Positions 8,721-19,181 are shown, counted from the first letter of the stretch. The stretch: DNA of 45,595 nucleotides from Methanobacteriota archaeon (GCA_002729095.1 PBWC01000067.1:1-45595); one strand, 5' to 3'. Translations and numbers: made by a program. Notes: a model not told the origin generated them from the sequence alone.

Positions 8721-9583
8721 TTTTCTAATTTGTTCAAGACCTTTAGCAAATCAATATTTTGTTCAATATCATGTACTCTAATTATGTCTATTTCGTTGTA
8801 AAATGCAAATGCAGAAGTTGCTAATGTCCCTGCTAATCTTTCGTCAGCTTCATGCTTTCCAGTAATTTGTCCAATCATACTTTTTCTAGATACTCCTAGC
8901 ATTACAGAGAATTCTGTTTTGTTCAAAACCTGAATATTTTTCATTAGCTCTAAATTGTGGTCTAATCCTTTTCCAAATCCTATTCCAGGGTCCAATATAA
9001 TTAATTCTTTAGGGTGTCCTTTGGAAACAAGCTTTTCGGCTTGAGTAAATAGAAACTGACTTACTTCAGTGATACAGTCTTCATATTTTGGATTATCTTG
9101 CATATTTTCAGGTAATCCTTGCATGTGCATTATACATACTGCGCATCCGCTTTCTAGAACAACATCGATCATATCTGAATCACTTAATCCCGAAACATCA
9201 TTTACCATGTCAGCCCCAGACCTAATAGCCTCAACCGCAACTTTTGGTCTTCGAGTATCGATCGAAATAAGTCCATCAGGTCTTATTCTTTTCAGTTCTT
9301 TAATCACTGGAATAACTCTTCTTAATTCTTCTTCAACATCAACTGGTTCTGCTCCCGGTCTGGTTGATTCACCGCCAATGTCAAGCCATATAGCGCCGGA
9401 ATCCCAAATTTCTAATCCTCTATTGACAGCATCATGCAGTTCGAATCTTCTGCTTCCGCCATAGAAAGAATCAGGGGTGACATTCAGTATTCCCATAACT
9501 AAACAAGGTGATAAATTTTGACGATGAATAGCCCTTGAAATATGTTTACGGCTTTTTTCAACAGGTCGAAAGTTCTCGCTCAT
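8717..9583 (-). CDS. folP: Dihydropteroate synthase
   Basis: MGILNVTPDSFYGGSR, DIGGESTRPGAEPV, NDVSGL, LDPGIGFGKGLDHN and GVSRKSMIGQ motifs. Confidence 0.95.
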   Translation of the reverse strand: MSENFRPVEKSRKHISRAIHRQNLSPCLVMGILNVTPDSFYGGSRRFELHDAVNRGLEIWDSGAIWLDIGGESTRPGAEPVDVEEELRRVIPVIKELKRIRPDGLISIDTRRPKVAVEAIRSGADMVNDVSGLSDSDMIDVVLESGCAVCIMHMQGLPENMQDNPKYEDCITEVSQFLFTQAEKLVSKGHPKELIILDPGIGFGKGLDHNLELMKNIQVLNKTEFSVMLGVSRKSMIGQITGKHEADERLAGTLATSAFAFYNEIDIIRVHDIEQNIDLLKVLNKLEN

Positions 9584-9635
9584 TACCCATGCTAATGCGA
9601 GAGATTTGATAAGTTGTGACTGTAAAGGTGTCGTT

Positions 9636-10262
9636 ATGCCGGAGGAAACTCAGCAATCAATGGTTCCCGAATCGAGTGATTTTGGTTCCAACGATTCAGT
9701 CTCAGAATCGAGTTTAGAACTCGCTAACAGGTTGATTGGTAGGTTGAAACCAGAAGACAACTCCTCTATTTTTGGAATGATTGCAAATAAGTCATATTAC
9801 AGTGGAGGTCTAATAACCATAATTCTGGTATTTTGGTGGCTATTTGTTGATTCTGGTAGTGATGATTTGGATTTAGGAATGTCGACATTTTTCAATCTAG
9901 ACTTTTCTCAGGTGGCTTTAGCAGTGATTTCACTTGGTTTACTTTCCTCATTACTGAGTGATTTTAGTAGAGAGTTAGGTAAACTACTACCATCTTTGAT
10001 TTCTGGTGCAATGCTGATAATGTGCGGTTTGTATGTTTTGGAGCCGTTAGCCATAGGAATTTTTACTGAACAATATGATTTAATTGAAGGATTATGGCGC
10101 TGTTTAAGACTTGGTATTCTTTGGATAGGTGTAACATTTTGTGCTCATTTACTTGTAGATGCATCATTGTTGGTTTGGTTGAAAAGATTTTGTGACTCGA
10201 ATGGTATTGAAATTACGCCTCCTGATGAGCCAGAAAATGGGCCGAGGCAATCTGAAGTGTAA
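9636..10262 (+). CDS. Hypothetical membrane protein
   Basis: Ser/Glu-rich N-terminus and about 4 hydrophobic segments; no family recognised. ORF from 9606. Confidence 0.55.
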   Translation: MPEETQQSMVPESSDFGSNDSVSESSLELANRLIGRLKPEDNSSIFGMIANKSYYSGGLITIILVFWWLFVDSGSDDLDLGMSTFFNLDFSQVALAVISLGLLSSLLSDFSRELGKLLPSLISGAMLIMCGLYVLEPLAIGIFTEQYDLIEGLWRCLRLGILWIGVTFCAHLLVDASLLVWLKRFCDSNGIEITPPDEPENGPRQSEV

Positions 10263-10304
10263 AACAACAAAATCCTTCATCAATGATTGATTCTTGGCAA
10301 GGTT

Positions 10305-10862
10305 ATGTCAGAACCTCGAGTTGATGTATTGCGTTTGGGCCACCGCAAAGGTAGAGACCCCAGAATTACAACTCACCTAGCACTTGTAGCTAGGGCTTTT
10401 GGAGCAAACCGTTTTGTGCTGTCTGGAGACAAAGATCAGGAAATGTTTGACAATTTAAAATCCGTAGATGAAAGGTTCGGCAGGGGTCTGGAATGTCAAC
10501 ACGTCAGTAGTCCAATTGGTTGGCTTAGAAAATTTGTTGAAAATGATGCTGGTGATGGTTTACCAGGAATAGCAGTACATCTAACTATGTATGGTGAGCA
10601 ATTTAGAGAAGCAATACCTGAGATTCCAAAAGATAGACCAATTGTTATTGTCGTTGGGGGGTCTAAAGTGCCTAGTGAAGTGTTTAAACTATGTCAATAC
10701 AACGTTTCAGTAGGTAATCAACCCCACTCTGAAGTTGCAGCATTAGGGCTTTTCTTGGACTCATGGTTCTCTGGCGAATCACTGAATAGGAAATTCGAAA
10801 ATGCTAGACTAATAATAGAACCTTCGGCCAGTGGAAAGAAAGTATTGGATTTAGATAAGTAA
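10305..10862 (+). CDS. tRNA (cytidine(56)-2'-O)-methyltransferase (aTrm56)
   Basis: VLRLGHRKGRDPRITTHLALVARAFGA...IAVHLTMYG...IVVGGSKVPSEVF...NVSVGNQPHSEVAALGLFLD. Confidence 0.92.
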   Translation: MSEPRVDVLRLGHRKGRDPRITTHLALVARAFGANRFVLSGDKDQEMFDNLKSVDERFGRGLECQHVSSPIGWLRKFVENDAGDGLPGIAVHLTMYGEQFREAIPEIPKDRPIVIVVGGSKVPSEVFKLCQYNVSVGNQPHSEVAALGLFLDSWFSGESLNRKFENARLIIEPSASGKKVLDLDK

Positions 10863-10990
10863 TTTTAGTAACTAATAACTTACTTAGTTAACTATGCCAT
10901 TATTGTTGATTTTTATTTTACCTCAAAAAACGGCCGATTAGTTTTCTTTCAAACCCAATCATTATTGAGGTCCGTTTTTGACCATCTTTG

Positions 10991-12295
10991 ATGTCAAGGG
11001 CCGAGGCACGAGATGGAAGTTTCTCTCCAGGTTCTGAAAATCGAATGTCAGAACGTTTTCCTAGTTTTCCTGACGCCGCTGATGGTTTGTTTAGAGGAGA
11101 TGAATTATCACCTCAAGCCAGTGGTCTTGGTCTTTTATTGACTGCCGACGGAGGGAGATATGAAGGGGAACTATTTGGTGCGCAGGGAATTGGCGAAGGA
11201 GAATTAGTTTTCACTACTGGAATGATGGGCTACCAAGAATCATTAACAGACCCTTCCTTCGCAGGTCAAGTTTTGACTTTCACCTATCCGTTAATTGGAA
11301 ATTATGGCATTCACCATTCGTGCTCTGAATCCGCTTCTGTATGGCCTAGAGGAGTTGTTGTAAGGCACGCTATGGAGCAACCAGATCATCGAAATTCTAT
11401 TGGCACAGTCAATGATTTACTTCGATTACACGATATTCCTGGAATTCAAGGTATTGATACTAGAGCTATTACCCGAAGAGTTCGAGAGTTAGGCACAGTT
11501 CTTTGCGTATTTGGACCACTGTCTGAAGAATCTATACTAATTGAAAGACTGAAAAATTTGACTTCTCCTGAGTTGGAGGACTTAGTTGACTTGGTATCGA
11601 TAGACGAACCGGTAATTTTGAATCAAGATTCCCTTGATGAATTTGGAATTAAAAAACCTCGCCTAGCAGCCATCGATTGTGGTATTAAGTACAATATTTT
11701 GCGAAGTTTGTGCAAGTCCTTCGAAGTGATTTGGTGTCCTCCGAATATCGATTTTAATGTTCTGACTGAAACATATCAAATTGATGCTCTATTTTGTTCG
11801 AATGGACCAGGAGACCCTGCACATCCAGGCAAAGCAACAACAGCGAGGAAGATTCTTGCATCAGCCGTTAGTGCAAAAATACCAGTAATGGGCATTTGTT
11901 TGGGCCACCAACTGATGGGACTTGCATCTGGATTGAGTACATACAAGATGCGTTATGGTCATAGGGGGGCAAATCAACCGGTCGTAGATCTAATTTCTGG
12001 GAAAGTTTTGATTACCAGTCAAAACCATGGATTTGCGGTTGCAGACCCTGATGCAGGTATGCTTGCTGCTCATCCATCAGGAGCTAAATCTGAACAACAA
12101 GAAAACCTACACGGGGCGGAAGTAAAAGTAAGGTATGTAAATGCCAATGATAGAACCGTCGAAGGTTTGGATGTAATTGGTCATCCATCTTTCACTGTAC
12201 AATTTCATCCCGAAGCATGTCCTGGTCCTCATGATGCTGAAAATTTATTTTTGAGATTTAGAGAAATTGTTGACGAATATCTTGGGAGGGTTTAG
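10991..12295 (+). CDS. carA: Carbamoyl-phosphate synthase small (glutaminase) subunit
   Basis: LTFTYPLIGNYGI, PGIQGIDTRAITRR, GICLGHQLMGLA (class I amidotransferase), NHGFAV, VQFHPEACPGPHD. Confidence 0.96.
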   Translation: MSRAEARDGSFSPGSENRMSERFPSFPDAADGLFRGDELSPQASGLGLLLTADGGRYEGELFGAQGIGEGELVFTTGMMGYQESLTDPSFAGQVLTFTYPLIGNYGIHHSCSESASVWPRGVVVRHAMEQPDHRNSIGTVNDLLRLHDIPGIQGIDTRAITRRVRELGTVLCVFGPLSEESILIERLKNLTSPELEDLVDLVSIDEPVILNQDSLDEFGIKKPRLAAIDCGIKYNILRSLCKSFEVIWCPPNIDFNVLTETYQIDALFCSNGPGDPAHPGKATTARKILASAVSAKIPVMGICLGHQLMGLASGLSTYKMRYGHRGANQPVVDLISGKVLITSQNHGFAVADPDAGMLAAHPSGAKSEQQENLHGAEVKVRYVNANDRTVEGLDVIGHPSFTVQFHPEACPGPHDAENLFLRFREIVDEYLGRV

Positions 12296-12296
12296 T

Positions 12297-15200
12297 TTGC
12301 CACGTAGAGATGATTTGAAGACAATTCTTGTTCTAGGAAGTGGGCCGATAAAAATCGGTCAAGCCGCTGAATTTGATTTTTCTGGAAGTCAAGCAGTTAG
12401 AGCATTAAGAGAAGATGGATATGAAGTGATTTTGGTAAATTCCAACCCTGCTACAATTCAAAATGACCCAGAAATGGCAGATAAAGTTTACATTGAACCG
12501 CTATTATCATCATCGGTCAAACGCATATTAGAAATCGAAAAGCCTTGTGCTTTATTGGCTGGTATGGGCGGACAAACCGCTCTAAATATTGCTAGTGAGT
12601 TAGCACACCAGGGAGTTCTTGATGAGTTGGGAGTTGAATTGATAGGTTCTGATTTAGATGCAATTGATAAAGCCGAAGACAGAGATTTGTTCAATAAGGT
12701 ATGCGAATCAATCGATCTGCCAATTTCCGAAGCGATTGCCTGTAATTCCATGGATGAAGTTTTATCAGCAGCTGAATCAATAAATAGTTGGCCATTATTG
12801 ATTAGACCAGCATTCACGTTAGGTGGGCTTGGTGGAGGAACTGCTTGGGATTTAGGTGAGTTAGTAGAAATTGCCACTTTGGGTTTGAGGAATTCACGTA
12901 TCAATCAAGTTCTTATTGAAGAATCAATTTTAGGTTGGCAAGAATTAGAGTATGAGGTAATGCGAGACGAAGCAGATAATGCTACTATTGTTTGTACTAT
13001 GGAAAATATAGATCCAATGGGTGTTCATACGGGTGAATCAACTGTAGTTGCCCCATTACAGTCTTTTTCCGATAGTGACCATCAAATTCTTAGGGATCAA
13101 GCATTGAAACTAATTAGGGCACTGAATATCAAAGGTGGGTGTAATGTCCAATTTGCATTTAACCAATCTACAGGCGAGATAAGAGTAATAGAAGTAAACC
13201 CAAGAGTTTCTCGCTCTTCAGCTCTGGCTAGCAAAGCAACAGGATATCCAATTGCTAGAATGGCTGCAAAGATTGCTGTTGGCTATACTCTTGATGAATT
13301 ACCTAATCCAATTACTGGAGAAGGAACTACTGCTGCTTTCGAGCCTACGTTAGATTACTGTGTAGTAAAAATTCCGCGATGGCCTTTTGATAAATTTAGG
13401 ACTGCAGACAGAACCCTAGGAACATCAATGAAATCAACTGGCGAAGTTATGGCGATTGGAAGGAATTTTGAAGAAGCTTTTTTGAAAGCATGGGCTTCTT
13501 TAGAACAAGGTTGCCCTCATCCTAGACCGTTGACTAGAGCTGACGAATCAGAAGGAGAAGGGATGCTGGAAAGGGCATATGAAAAGTTACCAGATTCTGT
13601 ATTAGTAGACTGGTGCAAAGTTGCAACCGACAGAAGAATGGGTGCATTGATTGAAGCCTTTAGACGTGGCTGGAGTGTTGAGCGAGTTCATGAAATAACA
13701 AGGATAACTAGATGGTTCCTTTATCGTTTTGAGAATATTGCTAAAATGGAAAATGAAATAGTTTCTATGGCTTGCAATCCTTCAGAAATTGATTTTGATA
13801 CATTCAGGAAGTGGAAATCATTTGGATTTAGTGATTCTCATATTGCGGATGCTCTTAATGGATTCCCAGCAACCGGGTATAAATCTTTACCAAGAGGCAG
13901 AGATGAGTCGACAGTAATGAAAAGAAGGCATTCATTGAAACTTCATCCGAGATTTAGAATGGTTGATTCATGTGCTGCTGAATTCGCCGCAAAAACTCCG
14001 TATTATTATTCAACCTATGAACCCAATGGCTCTAGCGAAATCGACTTTATTCCTGATTTGGAGAATCGAGTTAAGCAAAGATTTGTCGCCATTGGCAGCG
14101 GTCCAATTAGAATCGGTCAAGGGATTGAGTTTGACTATGGTTGCGTACATGCGGTAAAGGCAATTAGGGAAGCAGGTAAAGATGCCATCCTAATCAATAA
14201 TAATCCCGAAACAGTCTCAACAGATTTCGATACCTCAGACAGGTTATACTTCGAACCATTGACGTTAGAATATGTTACAGAAGTATTACTTAGGGAAAAT
14301 GCGCATTCTATTCTGCTTCAGTTTGGTGGACAAACAGCAATCAATTTATCACAACCATTGGAGCAAAGATTACCCGATTTGAAGAACTTAGGCTTGGAAT
14401 TGGAAATTGCGGGAACCTCATGTGACGCTATCGATGAAGCAAGCGATAGAGAAAGATTTGAGAAATTTGCTAAAGAAGCAGGTCTGAGGATGCCTAGAGG
14501 TACAACCGGAACCAGTTCAGACGATGTAAGAAAGGCTGTAAAAGAAATAGGATTCCCAGTTCTAATACGCCCATCGTACGTACTGGGTGGAAGAGGTATG
14601 GAAATTTTATCAAACCAAGAGCAACTAGATGCTTACCTAAAAGAAGCTTACTTAGCACCTGACAAGCCATTGCTTGTAGATGAATATTTAGGCCATGCCA
14701 CTGAATTAGATGTTGATGCTGCTTGTGATGGAGAGGAAGTATTGATTGGTGCTATAATGGAGCATTTGGAAGAAGCAGGAATACATTCGGGAGATTCTAC
14801 ATGTTTTATTCCAACACAAAATGTATCCGAGGAAATCCTTGAAAAAGTTAGAGAACAGACAAGAATTATTGGACTTGGTTTGAAGATCAAGGGGTGCTAT
14901 AACATACAATTCGCGATTCAAGGTAATGATTTATTTGTTTTAGAAGTCAATCCAAGATCCTCTAGAACAGTACCCTTTGTTGCTAAATCATCCGGACTTC
15001 CATTGGCCAGAATCGCAGCTAATATCACTATTGGAATTCCTCTATCAAAACAAGAAATACCGATTAGAACTTCTGGGCAGATTTGTGTTAAGGCACCGGT
15101 ATTCCCCTTTATCAAACTCAGAGGGTTAGATCCAGCGCCAGGTCCTGAGATGAAATCAACAGGTGAAGTATTCGGTTCAGATGATTCAGCAGATCTTGCT

Positions 15201-15641
15201 TATCTTAAGGCTAGACTTGCTACTGAGGTTCCTGTTGCTAGTGGTGGTGGTGCATACTTGACTGTAAGAGATCAAGACAAGAAGAATCTATTAAATTCTG
15301 CCATAAAATTATCAGAATTAGGGTTCACCCTATACGCAACGCCAGGCACAGCAGATTATCTTAGAGAGAACGACATCCCTGTAGAAATAGTCTATAGAAT
15401 AAGGGAATCAAAGCATCCAGATGCATTAGACTTGATGAGGCAGGGTAAGATTTCATTTATTGTAAATGTCCCAACTGTATCTGGTGGTGCAGTAAGGGAC
15501 GGTAATATGATGAGGAGACTTGCAGTAGAACTTAACATTCCATTTGTTACCACTATAAGAGGAGCCAATATGGAAGTTTCAGCTATTGCGGCTCAGCAAA
15601 AAGGAAAGTTAGAGCCTAGAAGGCTGAAAGTTAACTATTAA
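12297..15641 (+). CDS. carB: Carbamoyl-phosphate synthase large subunit
   Basis: Duplicated GSGPIKIGQAAEFDFSG / GSGPIRIGQGIEFDYG ATP-grasp halves and a C-terminal MGS-like domain. Likely TTG start at 12297 just after the carA stop, with GGGAGG upstream. Confidence 0.96.
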   Translation: MPRRDDLKTILVLGSGPIKIGQAAEFDFSGSQAVRALREDGYEVILVNSNPATIQNDPEMADKVYIEPLLSSSVKRILEIEKPCALLAGMGGQTALNIASELAHQGVLDELGVELIGSDLDAIDKAEDRDLFNKVCESIDLPISEAIACNSMDEVLSAAESINSWPLLIRPAFTLGGLGGGTAWDLGELVEIATLGLRNSRINQVLIEESILGWQELEYEVMRDEADNATIVCTMENIDPMGVHTGESTVVAPLQSFSDSDHQILRDQALKLIRALNIKGGCNVQFAFNQSTGEIRVIEVNPRVSRSSALASKATGYPIARMAAKIAVGYTLDELPNPITGEGTTAAFEPTLDYCVVKIPRWPFDKFRTADRTLGTSMKSTGEVMAIGRNFEEAFLKAWASLEQGCPHPRPLTRADESEGEGMLERAYEKLPDSVLVDWCKVATDRRMGALIEAFRRGWSVERVHEITRITRWFLYRFENIAKMENEIVSMACNPSEIDFDTFRKWKSFGFSDSHIADALNGFPATGYKSLPRGRDESTVMKRRHSLKLHPRFRMVDSCAAEFAAKTPYYYSTYEPNGSSEIDFIPDLENRVKQRFVAIGSGPIRIGQGIEFDYGCVHAVKAIREAGKDAILINNNPETVSTDFDTSDRLYFEPLTLEYVTEVLLRENAHSILLQFGGQTAINLSQPLEQRLPDLKNLGLELEIAGTSCDAIDEASDRERFEKFAKEAGLRMPRGTTGTSSDDVRKAVKEIGFPVLIRPSYVLGGRGMEILSNQEQLDAYLKEAYLAPDKPLLVDEYLGHATELDVDAACDGEEVLIGAIMEHLEEAGIHSGDSTCFIPTQNVSEEILEKVREQTRIIGLGLKIKGCYNIQFAIQGNDLFVLEVNPRSSRTVPFVAKSSGLPLARIAANITIGIPLSKQEIPIRTSGQICVKAPVFPFIKLRGLDPAPGPEMKSTGEVFGSDDSADLAYLKARLATEVPVASGGGAYLTVRDQDKKNLLNSAIKLSELGFTLYATPGTADYLRENDIPVEIVYRIRESKHPDALDLMRQGKISFIVNVPTVSGGAVRDGNMMRRLAVELNIPFVTTIRGANMEVSAIAAQQKGKLEPRRLKVNY

Positions 15642-16934
15642 TCAGCATGCCTCAAATGCTTCAATTATGTATTTAGTTAGCGGACTGGTCCAGGCTAAAT
15701 CACTGATTCCTTCCTCGCCATCAGTTGAATATATCCTTACAACATCTCTAACTCTAACATTACCTTCAGATGACCTAGCGAGGATAGTTGCAGCTTTGAT
15801 CGGTTTACCAGTTCCGTGTGGGTCATAAACTGTATCCAAAGCGTCTTTTAGGAACCAATCTACCTTTCCACCTTTTTCTCCCTCGTATTTTTTGGAAACT
15901 TTCTTTGGTCCTCCAAACATTCCACCAGCAGATTTTTTCTTTTCTGGCTTCTTTTGAGTGGTTTTCTTCTTTGTGGTTTTGGCTTTCTTACTCTTCTTTT
16001 CCTCTTTTTCATTTTTGGCAACTTCAGATACAGTACTATCTTCAATTTCTTGCTCCAATTCTTTCCGAATTTCTTTTTCAAGTTCTTGACGGATAACTTT
16101 TTCCAGTTTTGTTCTAATCTTTTTCTCTAATTTTTTGGCATCGATTTTATCTAATTTTGAAAAGGCATCGTCCCTTTCGTCCTGAATTGCTTGCATTACA
16201 TTGATGTAGTGAGAAGCAACTTGAATTAGTGCTGTTTCCATTGAGGCCTCAAGTTGCATGGAAACCACTTCACTAGCGGAATCTCTCCACTTCCGCCATT
16301 GTAGCATAGTATTAGCATGAATATCTGAACCACATTTTGGACAAAAACTTCTCTTTGGAGGCTTTAGAACAGGGATTGCGCGCATAGCGTCAGGATCAAT
16401 TCCTTCATGTTCTCCGCTAGCGACATCGTGGATGTGAGTAGATGCTTCCATACCAGTATCCATCGCTTCCCTAAACAGACCCTCATTGAGGTTTAATTTT
16501 CCATCCTGTATTAGATCCCAAGCATTGGTACCCCTGACTACTGCTCGAACGGCTGCGTTGGCTGCAGGAGAACTACCCCAGTCTCGATTTGTGTAAGCCT
16601 TTGGGGAAACACCTTCGATTTCTGCACTTGAGAAAGCCTCGCCAATGTCGTATTCTTCACCTTCAGCAGGTGCAGCAATTCCAAGTTGAATAGGGTTAGC
16701 GCCCTCTTCAATTTTAGCAATCATGTCAAATTTTTCAGCCATTGAGAGGTCATCTCTTAACCTAATAACATCTCTCAATTGATTCAAATCATGACCAGTG
16801 GAAGTAATTGGGCCTTGAACATTCATGTCATGTCCACATGACAGACAGAACTTTGCAGCAGGTTCAACATCTGCTTCGCAAGTTGGACAATAAACCCCTC
16901 CCATGTTCACTGATGAGAACTCTTCACTTTTCAA
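15642..16934 (-). CDS. Hypothetical zinc-ribbon / charged coiled-coil protein
   Basis: YCPTCEADVEPAAKFCLSCG zinc ribbon; later lone FCPKCG knuckle; coiled-coil KKLEKKIRTKLEKVIRQELEKEIRKELEQEIED; Lys-rich linker; conserved-looking C-terminal domain. TTG 16934 or ATG 16904 start. Confidence 0.7.
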   Translation of the reverse strand: MKSEEFSSVNMGGVYCPTCEADVEPAAKFCLSCGHDMNVQGPITSTGHDLNQLRDVIRLRDDLSMAEKFDMIAKIEEGANPIQLGIAAPAEGEEYDIGEAFSSAEIEGVSPKAYTNRDWGSSPAANAAVRAVVRGTNAWDLIQDGKLNLNEGLFREAMDTGMEASTHIHDVASGEHEGIDPDAMRAIPVLKPPKRSFCPKCGSDIHANTMLQWRKWRDSASEVVSMQLEASMETALIQVASHYINVMQAIQDERDDAFSKLDKIDAKKLEKKIRTKLEKVIRQELEKEIRKELEQEIEDSTVSEVAKNEKEEKKSKKAKTTKKKTTQKKPEKKKSAGGMFGGPKKVSKKYEGEKGGKVDWFLKDALDTVYDPHGTGKPIKAATILARSSEGNVRVRDVVRIYSTDGEEGISDLAWTSPLTKYIIEAFEAC

Positions 16935-16973
16935 TAGTGCGGAACATATCGTATGATAACTATATTTTGAAAC

Positions 16974-18578
16974 TCAAGAATCAGTAATAGATAAGCAATT
17001 TTCTATTATTTTAACAACTCTACTTTGTTCTAATTCAACTAGTATAGGGGCTAATCTAGGGCCTCTCTCTCTACCCATAAATGTGAGGTATGCAACTCTG
17101 TATGCTATTCTTGGAGATAGATTGTGACTTTTAGCTGAATTTGGAATAGCATTTCCAATATCATCAACATTCCATTGGCAATTAGTCAATTCCTTTTTCA
17201 TTGTAGATAATATCTTTAATTCATCTGCAGAAAACTCGGCAAAAGTTTCAGACTGCGGATTGTCAATTATCGAAATTCGCATTTCTTCAGGCAAGTGTTT
17301 TGATTTAATCCATAATTTCATCCTTTCTAGTCTGTCAATTAGAGATTTACTAGGATTATTATTTTCATTATATCCTAAACTTTCCCATATCAATTCATCC
17401 GATGATTTGGTTTGAGCTAATAGTGAAAGATGTCTAAATGAGACATTTGATGTTTCAAAAGAATCATCTATAGAAATCTTTGACATATTTAATGCACCAA
17501 TAGCATCTTCAATCTGTACTCTCTTCCTTCTAGATAAATCGTCGGCAGACAACTCTTCCTGGAAATTTCTAGAGATTAATCTTTCATATTCATCAGCAAG
17601 ATTGACAAGACTCATTCCAGTGTCGAATTCTATTGCTTTGTTTGGTTTTGATTGAGCAATTAGCAAACGCAGAATTTCTGGTGGAACTAATTCTAAAGCT
17701 TCCATCGGCCCAATAGTATTTCCCGAAGATGAAGACATAGCACCTTTACCTTTCAGACTAATCCATTCATAGGTCAACGGTTGAGGTGGTGCATGGCCAA
17801 ATAATTGAGATATTTCTCTACCAGTTGAGTAAGATCCGCCAGCAGCACCATGATCCTTGCCAAATGCCTCACAAGTTACTCCTATCCAAGCCCATTTTGC
17901 AGGCCAGTCTATTCTCCAAGGAAGTTTACCTTCACCTTTAGTGATGTCTGATTCTCCTTCAACTCCATGTGAATCTTTCCAATAAACTAGAGGGAAATCA
18001 TAGCCAGTTACTTCAACTCCTTCTAAGGAACCCTTTGAGTCTAATGGGCTCCATGGGAACCATTTTTCAGGTAATTCCCTCCCTGAAACACGCTCTATAA
18101 TTTCCTTTATTTCCTCAGCTTTATCGCAAGCAATTTTAGAAACATCGTTAAATTTACCGGATTGGTAAGAATTAAGATTTTTGATAATTCTTGGTTTGAC
18201 TCCGATTTTTTCTAGTGCTTCAAGGAATGGATTCAAAAAATAATCTGCATAACTAATTCCGCCGTTTTCAAAGGAATTGATATCAGGTTTACCTTCTTTA
18301 TCAGGGGCTGGAATAGAGCCTATTTGATGGCCGATAAATTTTGAATATTCTTCATGTAAAAATGGATATACTTTACGCAGTGGGTCAGCATCATCAACAA
18401 TAAAAATGAAATCTACATCTAGCCCTGCATTTTTTGCTGCCCTAGAAATCATATCCCCAGTTAGTATTTCTCTAAGATGGCCGATATGAAATTCACCACT
18501 AGGGGTAATGCCAGTCGAAATAATGTGTTTAGGGCCTTTGTGGGCCAAGGCCTGGGCTGTTACATCTGCCCAATGCAT
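16974..18578 (-). CDS. lysS: Lysyl-tRNA synthetase, class I
   Basis: TGITPSGEFHIGHLREILTGD (HIGH) and KGKGAMSSSSGN (KMSKS-like) with class I LysRS architecture. Confidence 0.93.
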   Translation of the reverse strand: MHWADVTAQALAHKGPKHIISTGITPSGEFHIGHLREILTGDMISRAAKNAGLDVDFIFIVDDADPLRKVYPFLHEEYSKFIGHQIGSIPAPDKEGKPDINSFENGGISYADYFLNPFLEALEKIGVKPRIIKNLNSYQSGKFNDVSKIACDKAEEIKEIIERVSGRELPEKWFPWSPLDSKGSLEGVEVTGYDFPLVYWKDSHGVEGESDITKGEGKLPWRIDWPAKWAWIGVTCEAFGKDHGAAGGSYSTGREISQLFGHAPPQPLTYEWISLKGKGAMSSSSGNTIGPMEALELVPPEILRLLIAQSKPNKAIEFDTGMSLVNLADEYERLISRNFQEELSADDLSRRKRVQIEDAIGALNMSKISIDDSFETSNVSFRHLSLLAQTKSSDELIWESLGYNENNNPSKSLIDRLERMKLWIKSKHLPEEMRISIIDNPQSETFAEFSADELKILSTMKKELTNCQWNVDDIGNAIPNSAKSHNLSPRIAYRVAYLTFMGRERGPRLAPILVELEQSRVVKIIENCLSITDS

Positions 18579-18587
18579 ATATTCACC

Positions 18588-19181
18588 TCAAACAGAAACT
18601 GCGCGAATAACGCCTCTGAGAGGTACGCCTTCAATCTCATTCCGCATTGTTTTGTTAACTAGAACAATAACTAATCCAACTTCACCGCCGGCTCCCCTGA
18701 TTGAATTGATTGTTTTAGACATAGTCTTTCCAGTTGATAACACATCATCAATAATGATAATTTTCTTGCCCGCAACTTGTCCGTACTTGTTGGATAGAGA
18801 ACCTGAACCATCTCCTCCGTCTGTGGTTCTGTAAACCGTGAACTCACAATCTAGATTTCTAGCAACTTCATGAGCAAATGTGATCCCATTGATTGAAATT
18901 CCTACTGCTGTATCAATATTTTCAAACCCTAATTCTTCATCAGCAACGTCGGCCATTATTGTACCAACGGCAGCTATACGATTTGGTTTAACACCAATTG
19001 TTCTCCAACCAATCCTAACATCAGTCGGCCTATCATCAGATTTACTTCCAGCCAATAACCAAGAGATAGTATCTTGAGAAAGTGATAGTTCATCAGCGAT
19101 TTGTTGACTATTCAACCCATCTTTACGTAAATTTGCCGCAGTAATTCTAAGTTCTTCTATACTCACAACCATGTCTGTCAA
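18588..19181 (-). CDS. HTH-PRTase regulator, GfcR / orotate phosphoribosyltransferase-like
   Basis: N-terminal HTH (GLNSQQIADELSLSQDTISWLLAG) fused to a PRTase with IIIIDDVLSTGKTM PRPP-binding motif. Confidence 0.87.
   Translation of the reverse strand: MTDMVVSIEELRITAANLRKDGLNSQQIADELSLSQDTISWLLAGSKSDDRPTDVRIGWRTIGVKPNRIAAVGTIMADVADEELGFENIDTAVGISINGITFAHEVARNLDCEFTVYRTTDGGDGSGSLSNKYGQVAGKKIIIIDDVLSTGKTMSKTINSIRGAGGEVGLVIVLVNKTMRNEIEGVPLRGVIRAVSV

Noticed and set aside
13510-13566. CarB insertion CPHPRPLTRADESEGEG, resembling translated REP-like repeats (PHPxPLxxGEG)
   Set aside because: The DNA shows no convincing inverted repeat and the reading frame is intact. It is more likely a lineage-specific loop; alignment of close CarB orthologs would decide.
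12488-15115. Five short ORFs inside carB on both strands
   Set aside because: Contained in a clearly conserved gene; shadow ORFs.
15860-16081. Lys/Arg-rich 73-aa ORF on the same strand as the zinc-ribbon gene
   Set aside because: Frame-shifted shadow of the low-complexity Lys/Glu-rich coding region.
15930-16110. Possible simple-sequence repeat (CTTTT/TTTC-rich)
   Set aside because: It is coding DNA for a Lys/Glu-rich helix, with no regular repeat unit.
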